This document shows positions 1 to 9,727 of a DNA stretch of 64,000 nucleotides, piece after piece. Below the pieces are notes generated by a model. That model made no database searches and was not told the origin of the DNA. It saw nothing but the letters and a program-made list of their open reading frames with translations. Origin of the DNA: Rhabdaerophilum sp. SD176 (lineage in GTDB: Bacteria > Pseudomonadota > Alphaproteobacteria > Rhizobiales > Beijerinckiaceae); assembly GCF_030143245.1 (NCBI RefSeq), contig NZ_JARJNS010000002.1:558001-622000 (forward strand), read 5' to 3'. Position 1 is the stretch's first letter; the number at the start of each line of letters is the position of its first letter. The translations under genes and the position numbers were made by a program.

Positions 1-1
1 G

Positions 2-886
2 CAACTGGGCGACAAGGCCGAGGCATGGCCCGAGGCTTTCCCGAGCCCCCTGCCGGTCGACAAGCCGCCGGCGCGTTTGGGAGCCGGGCAGCTGCGGGTG
101 GGTTTCATCGGTCATGCCAGTTTCCTGGTCCAGATGGACGGGCACAACATCCTGATCGATCCGCATTATTCGGAGCGGGCGAGCCCGGTTTCCTTTGCCG
201 GGCCGAAGCGGGCCAATGCACCGGGCATCGCCTTTGCCGACCTGCCGAAGATCGACACGGTGCTCGTCTCGCATAACCATTACGACCATCTCGACCTGCC
301 GACGATCCATCGCCTCTGGGATCGAGACCGGCCGCGCATCCTCGTGCCTTTGGGCAATGACACGATCATCCGGGCGGAGCGGCCGGATATCGAGGTCGAG
401 GCCGGGGACTGGGGCGACACGGCGACTTTGGCGCCGGGGCTGACCCTGTTCTTCGAGCCTGCGCAGCATTGGTCGGCCCGGGGTACGTTTGACCGGCGCC
501 ATGCGCTCTGGGCCTCGTTCGTGCTGGCCGGGCGCTGGGGCAAGCTCTGGTTTGTCGGCGATACGGGCTTCGGCGATGGCCGGGTGTTCCGGGCGCTGAA
601 GGCGAAGCATCCGGACCTGCGGCTCGGGCTGATCCCGATCGGGGCCTATGAGCCGCGCTGGTTCATGCGGCAGCAGCATATCAACCCGGAAGATGCGGTC
701 GAGATCGTCCGGATCCTCGGGCTGGAACAGGCGCTCGGCTATCATTGGGGCACCTTCCGGTTGACCAACGAGGCGGTCGATGCGCCCCCGCATGATCTCG
801 TTGCAGCACTCGGCAAGGCCGGTCTTCCGGAATCGCGCTTCCCGGCCCTGCGCCCCGGCATGGTCTGGGAAGGGCGTGCGGCCTGA
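2..886 (+). CDS. MBL-fold metallo-hydrolase, NAPE-PLD/UlaG-like (5' partial)
   Basis: The reading frame is open to the left edge of the window, so the true start lies upstream; an internal TTG at 77 is unlikely to be the start. The metal-binding motif SHNHYDHLD is the beta-lactamase-fold HxHxDH signature in its Asn-His-Tyr-Asp-His form. It is followed by WFVGDTGFGDG and, near the C-terminus, a YHWGTF His. The same arrangement is found in COG2220 zinc hydrolases related to N-acyl-phosphatidylethanolamine phospholipase D and UlaG. The substrate cannot be read from the sequence. No signal peptide is visible in the part present. The next gene starts about 95 bases downstream behind its own operator, so it is probably a separate transcript. 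Family assignment is secure; specific function is unknown. Confidence 0.85.
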   Translation, partial: QLGDKAEAWPEAFPSPLPVDKPPARLGAGQLRVGFIGHASFLVQMDGHNILIDPHYSERASPVSFAGPKRANAPGIAFADLPKIDTVLVSHNHYDHLDLPTIHRLWDRDRPRILVPLGNDTIIRAERPDIEVEAGDWGDTATLAPGLTLFFEPAQHWSARGTFDRRHALWASFVLAGRWGKLWFVGDTGFGDGRVFRALKAKHPDLRLGLIPIGAYEPRWFMRQQHINPEDAVEIVRILGLEQALGYHWGTFRLTNEAVDAPPHDLVAALGKAGLPESRFPALRPGMVWEGRAA

Positions 887-941
887 CCGGGAACGGACGC
901 TTCAGGGATTGAACTTTCCGCATTGCACTTTCAATGCAAAC

Positions 942-963
942 GATATAAACATATCTTTATGTC
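942..963. promoter_or_regulatory. Predicted SahR operator and sahR-metF-metH promoter
   Basis: A 22-bp dyad has half-sites GATATAAA and TTTATGTC around the centre CATATC; 18 of 22 positions obey the symmetry. It starts 19 bases before the end of the sahR ribosome-binding region and covers a likely -10 (TATAAA, 944-949), which has TTGCAC (923-928) as a rather close -35. SahR-family repressors control SAM-cycle genes, so an autoregulatory operator here is expected. The exact motif match to published SahR sites was not checked. Confidence 0.7.
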
Positions 964-981
964 GTTTTGCGGAGTCGTTTG

Positions 982-2025
982 ATGCGCGTGCATCCCGTTC
1001 CCACGCCCGGTGGCCAGTTCGCCTTCGGCGACCTGCTGACCGCCCTGGAGGCGGCGGGAGAAGAGACGCGCCTGCGGATCCTCGCCTTGCTGGCCGAGGG
1101 CGAACTCACGGTCACCGAACTGATGGCCATTCTCGGCCAGTCGCAGCCGCGCGTCTCGCGCCATCTCAAGCTGCTTGTCGAGGCGGGGCTGATCGACCGC
1201 CATCGCGAAGGCGCCTGGGCCTTCTTCCGCCTCTCCGACAGCGCCATCGCGCTGGCGGTCCGCGATGGCATTGTCGCCGCGCTCGATCCGGCCGATTCCG
1301 AGCTGTCCGGGGATCGCCGCCGGCTCGCCGCCGTGCGCGAGGAGCGGAAGGAACAGGCGGCGAGCTATTTCTCGCGCCATGCCGCCGAATGGAACCGGAT
1401 CCGCTCGCTGCATGTGCCGGAAGCGCGGGTCGAGGCGGCGGTCCTTGCGCTGCTGGGCAGCAAGCGCTTTGATTCCGTGCTCGATCTCGGCACCGGCACC
1501 GGCCGCATGCTGGAAATGCTGGCGCCGCAGGTTTCCCGTGCTGTCGGGCTGGATGTCAGCCCGGCCATGCTGGGCGTCGCGCGCGTCAATCTCGATGCGG
1601 CCGGCCTCCGGCATGTCCAGCTCCGGCAGGGCGATGCCTATGCGCTGCCGAGTGACCTCAACGGGTTCGATCTCGTTATCCTGCATCAGGTGCTGCACTT
1701 CCTTGATGATCCCGGCCGTGCGGTGCGGGAGGCATCGCGGACCCTCCGCCCCGGCGGCCGGCTGCTGGTGGTCGATTTCGCTCCCCATCAGGAGGAAAGC
1801 CTGCGCGCCCACCACGCCCATCGCCGCCTCGGCTTCCAGCAGGCGGAAGTGGAGAGCTTCCTCGCCGAGTCCGGTCTCCGGGCGGAAGCCTGCCACATTC
1901 TCCGCCCTGAACCGGGCGAGACGGCCAAGCTTGCCGTGTCGCTCTGGCTGGGTGTCGATCCCCGCCTGGTCGGGGATTTCCCCCTGCCATCCCCGTCTTC
2001 TCCGTCGCATCGCGAGGTTGCGTGA
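982..2025 (+). CDS. sahR: ArsR-family regulator with SAM/SAH-binding methylase-like domain (SahR)
   Basis: This 347-residue protein has an ArsR winged helix at roughly residues 20-90 (TRLRILALLAEGELTVTEL, then SQPRVSRHLKLL) joined to a class I methyltransferase fold with motif I DLGTGTG at 168-174 and HQVLHFLDDPGRA further on. It is known that SahR regulators use such a methylase-like domain to sense S-adenosylhomocysteine and repress ahcY, metF, metH/metE and metK. Here the gene lies directly in front of metF and metH and has a palindrome upstream, which fits that role. ATG at 982 is preferred over TTG at 967 because GGAG lies 7 bases before it. The metal-binding Cys motif typical of ArsR metal sensors is absent. 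A catalytically active methyltransferase fusion is the alternative. Confidence 0.85.
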   Translation: MRVHPVPTPGGQFAFGDLLTALEAAGEETRLRILALLAEGELTVTELMAILGQSQPRVSRHLKLLVEAGLIDRHREGAWAFFRLSDSAIALAVRDGIVAALDPADSELSGDRRRLAAVREERKEQAASYFSRHAAEWNRIRSLHVPEARVEAAVLALLGSKRFDSVLDLGTGTGRMLEMLAPQVSRAVGLDVSPAMLGVARVNLDAAGLRHVQLRQGDAYALPSDLNGFDLVILHQVLHFLDDPGRAVREASRTLRPGGRLLVVDFAPHQEESLRAHHAHRRLGFQQAEVESFLAESGLRAEACHILRPEPGETAKLAVSLWLGVDPRLVGDFPLPSPSSPSHREVA

Positions 2026-2933
2026 TGAATGCCTACCCCACCCGCTCGAGCCGCCAGCCGCATCCTGCGCCTCTCGGCATCTCGTTCGAGTTCTTCCCGC
2101 CGAAGAACGAGGCCATGGCCGAGAGCCTCTGGGCCTGCGTGCAGCGCCTCGCGCCGCTCTCGCCCCGTTTCGTCTCGGTGACCTATGGGGCAGGTGGCTC
2201 GACACGCGAGCGCACGCACCAGACGGTGAAGCGCATCCTCGACGAGACGGCGCTGAAGCCCGCCGCCCATCTGACCTGCGTCGCCGCGACCAGGGCCGAG
2301 ACGGACGAGATCATCCGCGGTTACTGGGAGATGGGCGTTCGCCATATTGTAGCCTTGCGCGGCGACCCGGTGACCGGGCTCGGCACGCCGTTCGAGGCCC
2401 ATCCGGAAGGGTATCAGTCCTCTGTTGATCTCGTGGCCGGGATCAAGGCGATCGGTGATTTCGAGGTGGCCGTCTCGGCCTATCCCGAGAAGCATCCCGA
2501 CAGCCCCTCGATCGAGGCGGAGATCGACCTCCTGAAGCGCAAGGTCGATGCCGGCGCGACGCGGGCGATCACCCAGTTCTTCTTCGATAACGACCATTAT
2601 TTCCGCTATCTCGACCGCGTGCGGAAGGCGGGGATCGGTATCGAGATCGTGCCCGGCATCCTGCCGGTCCAGAATTTCAAGACGGCGGCCAGCTTCGCCA
2701 CGCGCTGCGGCACCGAGGTTCCGGGCTGGCTCGCCAAGCGCTTCGAAGGGCTGGACGACGATGCCGAGACGCGCCGCCTCGTGGCGGCAGCGGTTGCGGT
2801 GGAACAGGTCTTCGATCTTCTCGACCGGGGCGTGTCCGAATTCCATTTCTACACGATGAACAAGGCCGATCTTGTTTTCGCGATCTGCCACATGCTGGGT
2901 ATGCGGGCCACGCCCGCCGGTCTTGCTGCCTGA
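2025..2933 (+). CDS. metF: 5,10-methylenetetrahydrofolate reductase
   Basis: MetF reduces 5,10-methylene-THF to 5-methyl-THF, the methyl donor for MetH. This 302-residue flavoprotein shows the conserved N-terminal GISFEFFPPK with the catalytic Glu, VTYGAGGST, the ALRGDPV loop with its Asp, AAYPEKHP-like ending (SAYPEKHPDSP), the TQFFFDN strand and GILPV. Length is normal for the bacterial enzyme. ATG at 2025 shares one base with the sahR stop (TGATG); GTG at 2022 is possible but adds a single residue. The tight junction with sahR suggests one transcript controlled from the operator at 942-963. Confidence 0.95.
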   Translation: MNAYPTRSSRQPHPAPLGISFEFFPPKNEAMAESLWACVQRLAPLSPRFVSVTYGAGGSTRERTHQTVKRILDETALKPAAHLTCVAATRAETDEIIRGYWEMGVRHIVALRGDPVTGLGTPFEAHPEGYQSSVDLVAGIKAIGDFEVAVSAYPEKHPDSPSIEAEIDLLKRKVDAGATRAITQFFFDNDHYFRYLDRVRKAGIGIEIVPGILPVQNFKTAASFATRCGTEVPGWLAKRFEGLDDDAETRRLVAAAVAVEQVFDLLDRGVSEFHFYTMNKADLVFAICHMLGMRATPAGLAA

Positions 2934-2983
2934 TTTGAAATGGGAAGGCGCCACCGCGCCGGCCCGACCTAAGGATTGAACGG

Positions 2984-5900
2984 ATGAGCTTTTCCGCCAC
3001 GGGTTCCGAAATCCGCGCCGCCCTCGAAGCGGCCGCGCGCGAACGCATTCTCGTGCTTGACGGAGCCATGGGCACCGAGATCCAGAACCGGAAATTCTCC
3101 GAGGAGGATTTCCGGGCCGAACGGTTCCGGAACTGGAACCACCCGCTCAAGGGCAACAACGACCTGCTGATCCTGACGCAGCCGGATGCGATCCGGGCGA
3201 TCCATCTCGATTATTTCCTCGCCGGCGCGGATATTGTCGAGACCAATACCTTCTCCTCGACCTCGATCGCCCAGGCTGATTACGGCATGGAGGGGCTGGC
3301 CTATGAACTGAACCGGGAAGGCGCGCGGCTCGCCCGCGAAGCTGCCGCGATCGCGCAGGAGAAGGACGGCAAGCGCCGCTTCGTCGCCGGTGCTGTCGGC
3401 CCGACCAACCGGACCGCCTCGATCTCGCCGGATGTCAACAATCCCGGCTTTCGTGCGGCCAGCTTCGACGATTTCGTCGCGACCTATTCCGAGCAGATCC
3501 GCGGCCTCATCGATGGCGGGGCGGAACTGATCCTGATCGAAACGATCTTCGATACGCTCAATGCCAAGGCGGCAGTCTTTGCTGCCAGCCAGATCTTCGC
3601 GGAAACCGGCAACCCGCTGCCGATCATGATTTCCGGCACGATTACCGACCTGTCCGGCCGCACGCTTTCAGGCCAGACGCCGACGGCCTTCTGGTATTCG
3701 CTGCGCCATGCCGAGCCCTTCACGATCGGGTTGAACTGCGCGCTCGGCGCCCGCGAGATGCGGGCGCATATCGCCGAGATTTCCCGCGTGGCGGATACGT
3801 TTGTCTGCGCCTATCCGAATGCCGGCCTGCCGAACGAATTCGGCCTCTATGACGAAAGCCCCGCCGCAACGGCGGCGCTGATCGGCGAGTTTGCCGAGGC
3901 GGGTCTCGTCAACATGGTCGGTGGCTGCTGCGGCACGACGCCGGACCATATCCGCGCGATTGCCGAGGCTGTCGCCGGCAAGGCGCCGCGGGCGATTCCC
4001 GAGGCGAAGCCGCTGCTGCGCCTTTCGGGCCTCGAGCCCTTCGTGCTCGACGAGACGATTCCCTTCGTCAATGTCGGCGAGCGGACCAACGTCACCGGCT
4101 CGGCCAAGTTCCGCAAGCTGATCAAGGAAGGCAAGCTCGCCGAGGCGCTCGATGTCGCGCGCGACCAGGTGGCGAACGGCGCCCAGGTCATCGATGTCAA
4201 CATGGACGAGGGCCTGCTCGACAGCGAGAAGGCGATGGTCGAGTTCCTCAACCTCGTGGCCGCCGAGCCGGATATTGCCCGCGTGCCGGTGATGGTGGAT
4301 TCCTCGAAATTCCATGTCATCGAGGCCGGGCTGAAATGCATCCAGGGCAAAGGGATCGTCAATTCGATCTCGATGAAGGAAGGCGAGGAAAAGTTCATCG
4401 CCGAAGCGCGCAAGGTGCGGGCCTATGGCGCTGCCGTGGTGGTGATGGCCTTTGATGAGAAGGGCCAGGCCGATACCTATGCCCGCAAGGCCGAGATCTG
4501 CACGCGCGCCTACAAGGTGCTGACGGAGCAGGTTGGGTTCCCGCCGGAAGACATCATTTTCGATCCGAATGTCTTCGCCGTGGCGACGGGCATCGAGGAG
4601 CACAACAATTACGGTGTCGATTTTATCGATGCCACGCGGTTCATCCGCCAGAACCTGCCGCATGCCCATATATCAGGTGGCATTTCCAACCTGTCCTTCT
4701 CGTTCCGTGGCAACGAGCCGGTGCGCGAGGCGATGCATTGCGTGTTCCTCTACCACGCGATCAAGGTCGGGATGGATATGGGCATCGTCAATGCGGGGCA
4801 GCTCGCGGTCTATGACATGCTCGATCCGGAACTGCGGGAGCTCTGCGAGGATGTCGTCCTCAACCGCCGGGCGGATTCAACCGAGCGGCTGCTGGACGCG
4901 GCGCCACGCTTCAAGGGCGATGGCAAGGGCGAGGTGCGGGTGCAGGATCTCGCCTGGCGCGAGCTGCCGGTCGAGAAGCGCCTCGAGCATGCGCTGGTCA
5001 ACGGCATCACCGAGTTCATCATCGAGGATACCGAGGCCGCCCGCCAGCAGGCCGAGAAGCCGCTCCATGTGATCGAGGGCCCGCTCATGGCGGGGATGAA
5101 CGTGGTGGGAGACCTGTTCGGCGCCGGCAAGATGTTCCTCCCGCAGGTGGTCAAGAGTGCCCGCGTGATGAAACAGGCCGTCGCGTATCTGCAGCCCTTC
5201 CTCGAGGCGGAGAAGCGCGCCTCGGGCCTGACCGAGATGCCCGCGGCCGGCAAGATCCTCATGGCAACGGTGAAGGGCGATGTCCACGATATCGGCAAGA
5301 ACATCGTCGGCGTCGTGCTCCAGTGCAACAATTACGAGGTGATCGATCTCGGCGTCATGGTGCCGAGCCAGACCATCCTTGAAACCGCGCGGCGCGAGAA
5401 GGTGGATATTATCGGCCTGTCCGGGCTGATCACACCCAGCCTCGACGAGATGGTGCATGTCGCCAACGAGATGGAGCGCGAGGGCTTCACCATCCCGCTG
5501 CTGATCGGCGGCGCGACGACCAGCCGTGTCCATACCGCCGTGAAGATCCACCCGGCCTACAAGGCGGGGCAGACCGTCTACGTGACCGATGCAAGCCGCG
5601 CGGTTGGCGTCGTATCGTCGCTGCTCTCGGAAGAAACGAACGACAATTACGTCTCCGCGATCCGCGCCGAATACGAGAAGGTGGCCGAGGCCCATGCCCG
5701 GTCGGAGGCCGACAAGCTCCGCCTGCCGCTGGCGAAGGCCCGCGACAATGCGCAGAAGATCGACTGGGCCGGGTATACCCCGCCGAAGCCGACCTTTACG
5801 GGCACGCGCGTCTTCCGATCCTATGACCTTGCCGAGCTGGCGCGATACATTGACTGGACGCCCTTCTTCCAGACCTGGGAAATGAAGGGCCGCTTCCCGG

Positions 5901-6721
5901 CGATTCTCGAGGATGCCGAGCAGGGCGAGGCTGCCCGCGCCCTCTGGGAGGATGCCCAGGCCATGTTGAAGCGCATCATCGACGAGCGCTGGTTCCAGGC
6001 CAAGGCGGTGATCGGCTTCTGGCCGGCCAATGCCGTGGGCGATGATATCCGCCTCTATACCGGCGAGAGCCGCACGGAGGCGCTGGCCACCTTCCATGGG
6101 CTCCGGCAGCAGCTTTCCAAGCGTGACGGGCGGCCGAATCTCTGCCTGTCGGATTTTGTGGCGCCGGAAGGCACCAAGCCGGACTGGCTCGGCGCCTTCG
6201 TCGTGACTGCCGGGATCGGCGAGGACCGGATCGCCGACAAACTCAAGGGCAAGAACGACGATTATTCCTCGATCATGGCCAAGGCTTTGGCCGACCGGCT
6301 GGCTGAAGCCTTTGCGGAGCGGATGCATGAGCGGGTGCGCAAGGAGTTCTGGGCTTATGCCCCGGACGAGGCCTATGCGCCCGACGACTTGCATGGCGAG
6401 CCCTATGATGGCATCCGCCCGGCGCCCGGCTATCCGGCCCAGCCCGACCATACCGAGAAAGCGACCCTGTTCAGCCTGACCGAGGCGACACGGCGCATCG
6501 GCGTACAACTGACCGAGAGCTATGCGATGTGGCCGGGCGCCAGCGTGTCCGGCCTCTATCTCAGCCACCCGGACAGCCATTATTTCGGCGTTGCCAAGGT
6601 GGAACGAGATCAGGTCGAGGATTATGCCCGCCGCAAGGGCATGGATATCCGTGAGGTCGAGCGCTGGCTGGCGCCGATCCTCAATTATGATCCGGCGGGG
6701 TATGTGGTCGCGGCGGAGTGA
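2984..6721 (+). CDS. metH: Cobalamin-dependent methionine synthase
   Basis: This 1245-residue enzyme methylates homocysteine using methyl-THF and cobalamin. All four modules are present: a homocysteine/zinc barrel at about 15-330 with GLNCALG and the paired Cys of [10 protein letters not shown]; a pterin-binding barrel at about 350-620 ([16 protein letters not shown]); a B12 module at about 650-890 with the cobalt-ligating His in DVHDIGKN near 767; and the SAM-dependent reactivation domain to the end ([14 protein letters not shown]). It lies 50 bases after metF with AAGGA before the ATG. Full length, no frameshift. It closes the methionine-cycle operon. Confidence 0.97.
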   Translation: MSFSATGSEIRAALEAAARERILVLDGAMGTEIQNRKFSEEDFRAERFRNWNHPLKGNNDLLILTQPDAIRAIHLDYFLAGADIVETNTFSSTSIAQADYGMEGLAYELNREGARLAREAAAIAQEKDGKRRFVAGAVGPTNRTASISPDVNNPGFRAASFDDFVATYSEQIRGLIDGGAELILIETIFDTLNAKAAVFAASQIFAETGNPLPIMISGTITDLSGRTLSGQTPTAFWYSLRHAEPFTIGLNCALGAREMRAHIAEISRVADTFVCAYPNAGLPNEFGLYDESPAATAALIGEFAEAGLVNMVGGCCGTTPDHIRAIAEAVAGKAPRAIPEAKPLLRLSGLEPFVLDETIPFVNVGERTNVTGSAKFRKLIKEGKLAEALDVARDQVANGAQVIDVNMDEGLLDSEKAMVEFLNLVAAEPDIARVPVMVDSSKFHVIEAGLKCIQGKGIVNSISMKEGEEKFIAEARKVRAYGAAVVVMAFDEKGQADTYARKAEICTRAYKVLTEQVGFPPEDIIFDPNVFAVATGIEEHNNYGVDFIDATRFIRQNLPHAHISGGISNLSFSFRGNEPVREAMHCVFLYHAIKVGMDMGIVNAGQLAVYDMLDPELRELCEDVVLNRRADSTERLLDAAPRFKGDGKGEVRVQDLAWRELPVEKRLEHALVNGITEFIIEDTEAARQQAEKPLHVIEGPLMAGMNVVGDLFGAGKMFLPQVVKSARVMKQAVAYLQPFLEAEKRASGLTEMPAAGKILMATVKGDVHDIGKNIVGVVLQCNNYEVIDLGVMVPSQTILETARREKVDIIGLSGLITPSLDEMVHVANEMEREGFTIPLLIGGATTSRVHTAVKIHPAYKAGQTVYVTDASRAVGVVSSLLSEETNDNYVSAIRAEYEKVAEAHARSEADKLRLPLAKARDNAQKIDWAGYTPPKPTFTGTRVFRSYDLAELARYIDWTPFFQTWEMKGRFPAILEDAEQGEAARALWEDAQAMLKRIIDERWFQAKAVIGFWPANAVGDDIRLYTGESRTEALATFHGLRQQLSKRDGRPNLCLSDFVAPEGTKPDWLGAFVVTAGIGEDRIADKLKGKNDDYSSIMAKALADRLAEAFAERMHERVRKEFWAYAPDEAYAPDDLHGEPYDGIRPAPGYPAQPDHTEKATLFSLTEATRRIGVQLTESYAMWPGASVSGLYLSHPDSHYFGVAKVERDQVEDYARRKGMDIREVERWLAPILNYDPAGYVVAAE

Positions 6722-6930
6722 GGGATGGCCCGAATGCGGGCCGCTCCCCGCCCGACCGGGCCACGCGCCCTCCTCTCCGTCACGCGCTGCGTGGTGATCC
6801 ACCGCGCCGCCTGCTGGAAAAAGGCGAGGCGCGCCTCCTGCCGGAGGGAAGCGGCTTCGCGGCGATAGGTGTCGAAATCGATCGGGAATCGGGGGCACAT
6901 GGGCATCTCCATGGGTGCTGTCTCATTCAT
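6685..6930 (-). CDS. Small conserved-type protein, 81 aa, unknown function
   Basis: A minus-strand frame starting with ATG at 6930 is preceded by AGGAGG, though only 2 bases from the start. The N-terminal part ([22 protein letters not shown]) resembles short alphaproteobacterial proteins with an 'FD.D.Y...A..LR.EA....F' pattern; the C-terminal half is Arg/Ala-rich and overlaps the end of metH by 37 bases. It lies between metH and the lysR gene, which faces the other way, as expected for a gene divergent from a LysR regulator. No function is assigned. It could be spurious; the strong ribosome-binding sequence and the N-terminal pattern are the main support. Confidence 0.5.
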   Translation of the reverse strand: MNETAPMEMPMCPRFPIDFDTYRREAASLRQEARLAFFQQAARWITTQRVTERRARGPVGRGAARIRAIPHSAATTYPAGS

Positions 6931-6999
6931 GCCTCCTTGTAATCCGGTCTCATTTTGCGATAATCAGCGAAATCAGACTGTATTTCCGGAATTCAATTC

Positions 7000-7887
7000 A
7001 TGAATGACATGGCCGCCTTTGTGCGGATCGTCGAAGAAGGGAGCTTCGCTGCGGCCGCGCCCGGCCTCGGCCTGACACCGTCTGCACTTTCAAAACTGGT
7101 CAGCCGCCTCGAGGACCGGCTCCGCGTCCGCCTGCTGACGCGCACCACGCGCCGGCTTGCCCTGACTGCCGAGGGGCAGACCTATCTCGAGCGGGCACGC
7201 GAGATCCTCGCAGCGATCGAGGCGGTCGAATCAGATCTCTCGCAGGCGGGCCGGCGCCCCGGCGGACGCGTGCGGGTCGATGCCGGCACGGCCATCGCCA
7301 AGCATCAGCTGGCGCCGCTCCTGCCGGTGTTCCACGCGCGTTATCCCGAAATCAGCGTCGATCTGTCGGTGACGGATCGCCAGATCGATCCAGTCGCCGA
7401 GCATGTCGACCTTGTGCTGCGGACCGGCGCCATGGGCGATTCCAGCCTCCAGGCGGTCCGGCTCTATGACGGCCATCGCCGCATCTGCGCCAGCCCGGAT
7501 TATCTGGCCCGAAACGGGGTTCCGCGCACACCTGCCGATCTCGCCAGCCATCAATGCCTGCTGCTTTCGCACCAGCCACATCTGGCACGCTGGCCCTTTC
7601 ACACGCCGGAGGGGGTGAATGCGATGACGATCCGGGCGGCGATCACGGTCGACAGCGCCGATATCCTGCTCGATCTCGCCATTGGCGGGGCGGGAATTGT
7701 CCGGCTTGGCAATATCCTTGTCGACCGGGCGCTGGCCGACGGGCGGCTTGTTTCCCTGCTCGAAGATGTCCACGCGGTCGAGCCATTCCCGGTCTGGGCG
7801 GTCATGCCGCCCGGGCGGTTCCGGGTCCACCGCGTGCGGGTGCTGCTTGATTTCCTGAAGGAGCGCCTCGGGGCGGCGCCGTCATGA
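7000..7887 (+). CDS. LysR-family transcriptional regulator
   Basis: The 295-residue protein begins with a LysR winged helix-turn-helix (MNDMAAFVRIVEEGSFAAAA, then LTPSALSKLVSRLEDRL and LLTRTTRRLALTAEG) followed by a periplasmic-binding-protein-like effector domain from about residue 90. The pattern RICASPDYLARNG is typical of the large CrgA-like branch. It is divergent from the small minus-strand gene ending at 6685, separated by about 70 bases, and may regulate it. Its stop overlaps the stop of the convergent amidase gene. Effector and targets cannot be inferred. Confidence 0.92.
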   Translation: MNDMAAFVRIVEEGSFAAAAPGLGLTPSALSKLVSRLEDRLRVRLLTRTTRRLALTAEGQTYLERAREILAAIEAVESDLSQAGRRPGGRVRVDAGTAIAKHQLAPLLPVFHARYPEISVDLSVTDRQIDPVAEHVDLVLRTGAMGDSSLQAVRLYDGHRRICASPDYLARNGVPRTPADLASHQCLLLSHQPHLARWPFHTPEGVNAMTIRAAITVDSADILLDLAIGGAGIVRLGNILVDRALADGRLVSLLEDVHAVEPFPVWAVMPPGRFRVHRVRVLLDFLKERLGAAPS

Positions 7888-8682
7888 GAGCGCGGCGAGC
7901 GCGCGCAAGCTGGCCAGTGTCTCGCCATCGGCCACCCCGTCCACCTTCCCCTGCCGCCAATGGCGCTGGAAGGCGGTGACGACATCCACCGTATAGGGGT
8001 CGAACACGCCTGTGATTTCAAGATTGTAGCCGAAACGCGCGAGCATGGCCTGCAAAGCCGCCACGGGCATGCCCTCGTCTCCGGCCCGGTAGGTGGGGGC
8101 ACCTTCGGGAACCTCCTGTTTCTCCACCCAGAGGCCGAGCCCGGCGGCGGCCAGCCGCGCCCAGGGGAAGCGCTCGCCGGGATCGACCTTGCGGCCGGGG
8201 GCAATGTCGGAATGGGCGAGGATGCGGCTGTCCGGGATGCCCCAGCGCGCCTTGATATCCGCCACAAGACGGATCACCGCCTCGATCTGGACAGAAGGGA
8301 AATCCGGATATGTGCCGGGTTCGGGCGGCATTCGGGTGAGGTCATGGCCGGGATTGGCGATCTCGATGCCGATCGAGCGGGAATTCATGTCATTCTCGCG
8401 CTGCCAGCTCGAGCGGCCCGCATGCCAGGCGCGGCGGCTTTCCGGCACCATCTGCCAGATCCGGCCATCCTCGAAGATGAAATAATGGCAGGAGACTTGT
8501 GAAAGCGGGTTCGCCAGCCAGAGCAGGGCCGAGGCCGTGTCGGCCATGCCGGTATAATGCAGGATGATGCTGTCCGGGCGATCCGTCCCCCTGCGCTCGC
8601 CATGGTTCGGCGAGGGATGGAGCCGATCCGCATGAAGCGAATCCGGGCGGGGTTCGGCGGTGGGCAAAGACGAATCAACCAT
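7882..8682 (-). CDS. N-acetylmuramoyl-L-alanine amidase, AmpD/AmiD type with peptidoglycan-binding domain
   Basis: This 266-residue protein carries an Amidase_2 domain (about 25-180) with the zinc ligands His42 (IILHYTG), His157 and Asp167 (LAHSDIAPGRKVDPG) and the catalytic Glu of SIGIEIANPGHD. A peptidoglycan-binding repeat follows at about 195-262 (MPVAALQAMLARFGYNLEITG, ending in TAFQRHWRQ). It should cut the amide bond between N-acetylmuramic acid and the stem peptide, in wall turnover or muropeptide recycling. No convincing signal peptide or lipobox is seen, which favours a cytoplasmic AmpD-like role; the extra binding domain is more typical of AmiD-like enzymes. Confidence 0.9.
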   Translation of the reverse strand: MVDSSLPTAEPRPDSLHADRLHPSPNHGERRGTDRPDSIILHYTGMADTASALLWLANPLSQVSCHYFIFEDGRIWQMVPESRRAWHAGRSSWQRENDMNSRSIGIEIANPGHDLTRMPPEPGTYPDFPSVQIEAVIRLVADIKARWGIPDSRILAHSDIAPGRKVDPGERFPWARLAAAGLGLWVEKQEVPEGAPTYRAGDEGMPVAALQAMLARFGYNLEITGVFDPYTVDVVTAFQRHWRQGKVDGVADGETLASLRALAALS

Positions 8683-8726
8683 GGCGAGAGGGTACTCCCG
8701 CCATGGCCGGTTTCAATCAGGCAGGA

Positions 8727-9017
8727 TCAGTAAACGCGGCGATAGCGCGTGCAATACGCGTTGCCATAGGCATCGTAGCGAACACGCACGCATTCGCGAC
8801 GCGGCCGTGTGGCATCCGCGATGATCGCGCCGCCAGCCGCACCGATCAGGCCGCCGGCCACAGCGCCGCCGGCACGGCCGGTCACCGCGCCGCCGATCAG
8901 CGCACCCGCGGCACCGCCGAGAAGGGCACCGCCGGCCGCACGCTCTTCACGCGGCGTGCAGGCGCCAAGGCCCGCCGCCACAACCGCAATCGCGGCAACC
9001 GATAGAATCTTCCGCAT
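8727..9017 (-). CDS. Glycine-zipper lipoprotein, 96 aa
   Basis: The start at 9017 is chosen because GGGAGAATGAC precedes that ATG and the protein then opens with a clean lipoprotein signal peptide (MRKILSVAAIAVVAAGLGAC, lipobox Cys20). A longer frame upstream lacks this. The middle is a glycine zipper (repeated GGA/GAL/GGAV units, about 29-66) as in Rickettsia 17-kDa surface antigen and SlyB-like proteins. The C-terminus is Arg/Tyr-rich with two Cys. Expected location is the outer membrane, with the glycine zipper packed in or against it. No specific function can be given. Confidence 0.85.
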   Translation of the reverse strand: MRKILSVAAIAVVAAGLGACTPREERAAGGALLGGAAGALIGGAVTGRAGGAVAGGLIGAAGGAIIADATRPRRECVRVRYDAYGNAYCTRYRRVY

Positions 9018-9149
9018 GTCATTCTCCCTGCAAACCGGTTTTGACCGAGCGGTTTTTTCACGTCCGCCAATATGGCTCAAGTGCGAAAGCGCACTGACAG
9101 CACAGTTCTTCCACAAAGCGTCCAAAAAGTGTTCGGCTGTTGCTTCAAG

Positions 9150-9179
9150 TTGACGCCAATGGCCGGCAGGGCCTATCTG
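9150..9179 (+). promoter_or_regulatory. rnpB promoter
   Basis: TTGACG (9150-9155) and TATCTG (9174-9179) are separated by 18 bases and lie 5-7 bases before the predicted 5' end of RNase P RNA, as expected for a housekeeping sigma factor promoter. Confidence 0.75.
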
Positions 9180-9183
9180 GCAC

Positions 9184-9567
9184 CTCCAGTCGGCCGGGCG
9201 GCCGCTGCCCGTTCGCGGGTGGAGGAAAGTCCGGGCTCCATGGAGAAACGGTGGCGGCTAACGGCCGCCGGGGGCGACCCCAGGGAAAGTGCCACAGAAA
9301 ACAGACCGCCGGGGCATGCCCCGGCAAGGGTGAAAAGGTGCGGCAAGAGCGCACCGCGTTGCCGGCAACGGCAATGGCAGGGCAAACCCCGCCGGGAGCA
9401 AGACCGAATAGGGGCAGCGCGCGGCGGGCAACCGTCGCAGGGGTCTCCGCCCCGGCTGCCCGGGTTGGTTGCACGAGATCCGTCGCGAGGCGGATCCCAG
9501 AGGAATGGCCGCCACGTCGGCGCCTTCGGGCGCAGGCCATACAGAACCCGGCTTACAGGCCGACTGG
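9184..9567 (+). ncRNA. rnpB: RNase P RNA (class A)
   Basis: This is the catalytic RNA that trims tRNA 5' leaders. The universal 5' core GAGGAAAGTCCGGGCTCC lies at about 9221-9238 and the 3' core ACAGAACCCGGCTTA at about 9541-9555. The ends pair as helix P1: CCAGTCGGCC (9186-9195) with GGCCGACTGG (9558-9567). Length of about 385 nt is normal for the bacterial A type. The internal GGCAAACCCC and the GAGCAAGACCGAATAGGGG segment also match the conserved core. The ends are set from P1 and the promoter spacing and may be off by a few bases. Open frames crossing this region are not genes. Confidence 0.97.
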
Positions 9568-9727
9568 ACCTTCGTTTTCCGCCCTGCCTCGACCATCGGG
9601 CCGCAGGAAAACCCGCGATTCCGCGCGCCGATTTCACATCCCGTCAAGCCTAACAAAACCCTTCCTTAACGCCTCTCTGATGCAATGCGCGGGCGTGTCG
9701 ACCCGGGCTGTCGCCACGTCTGTTGCG

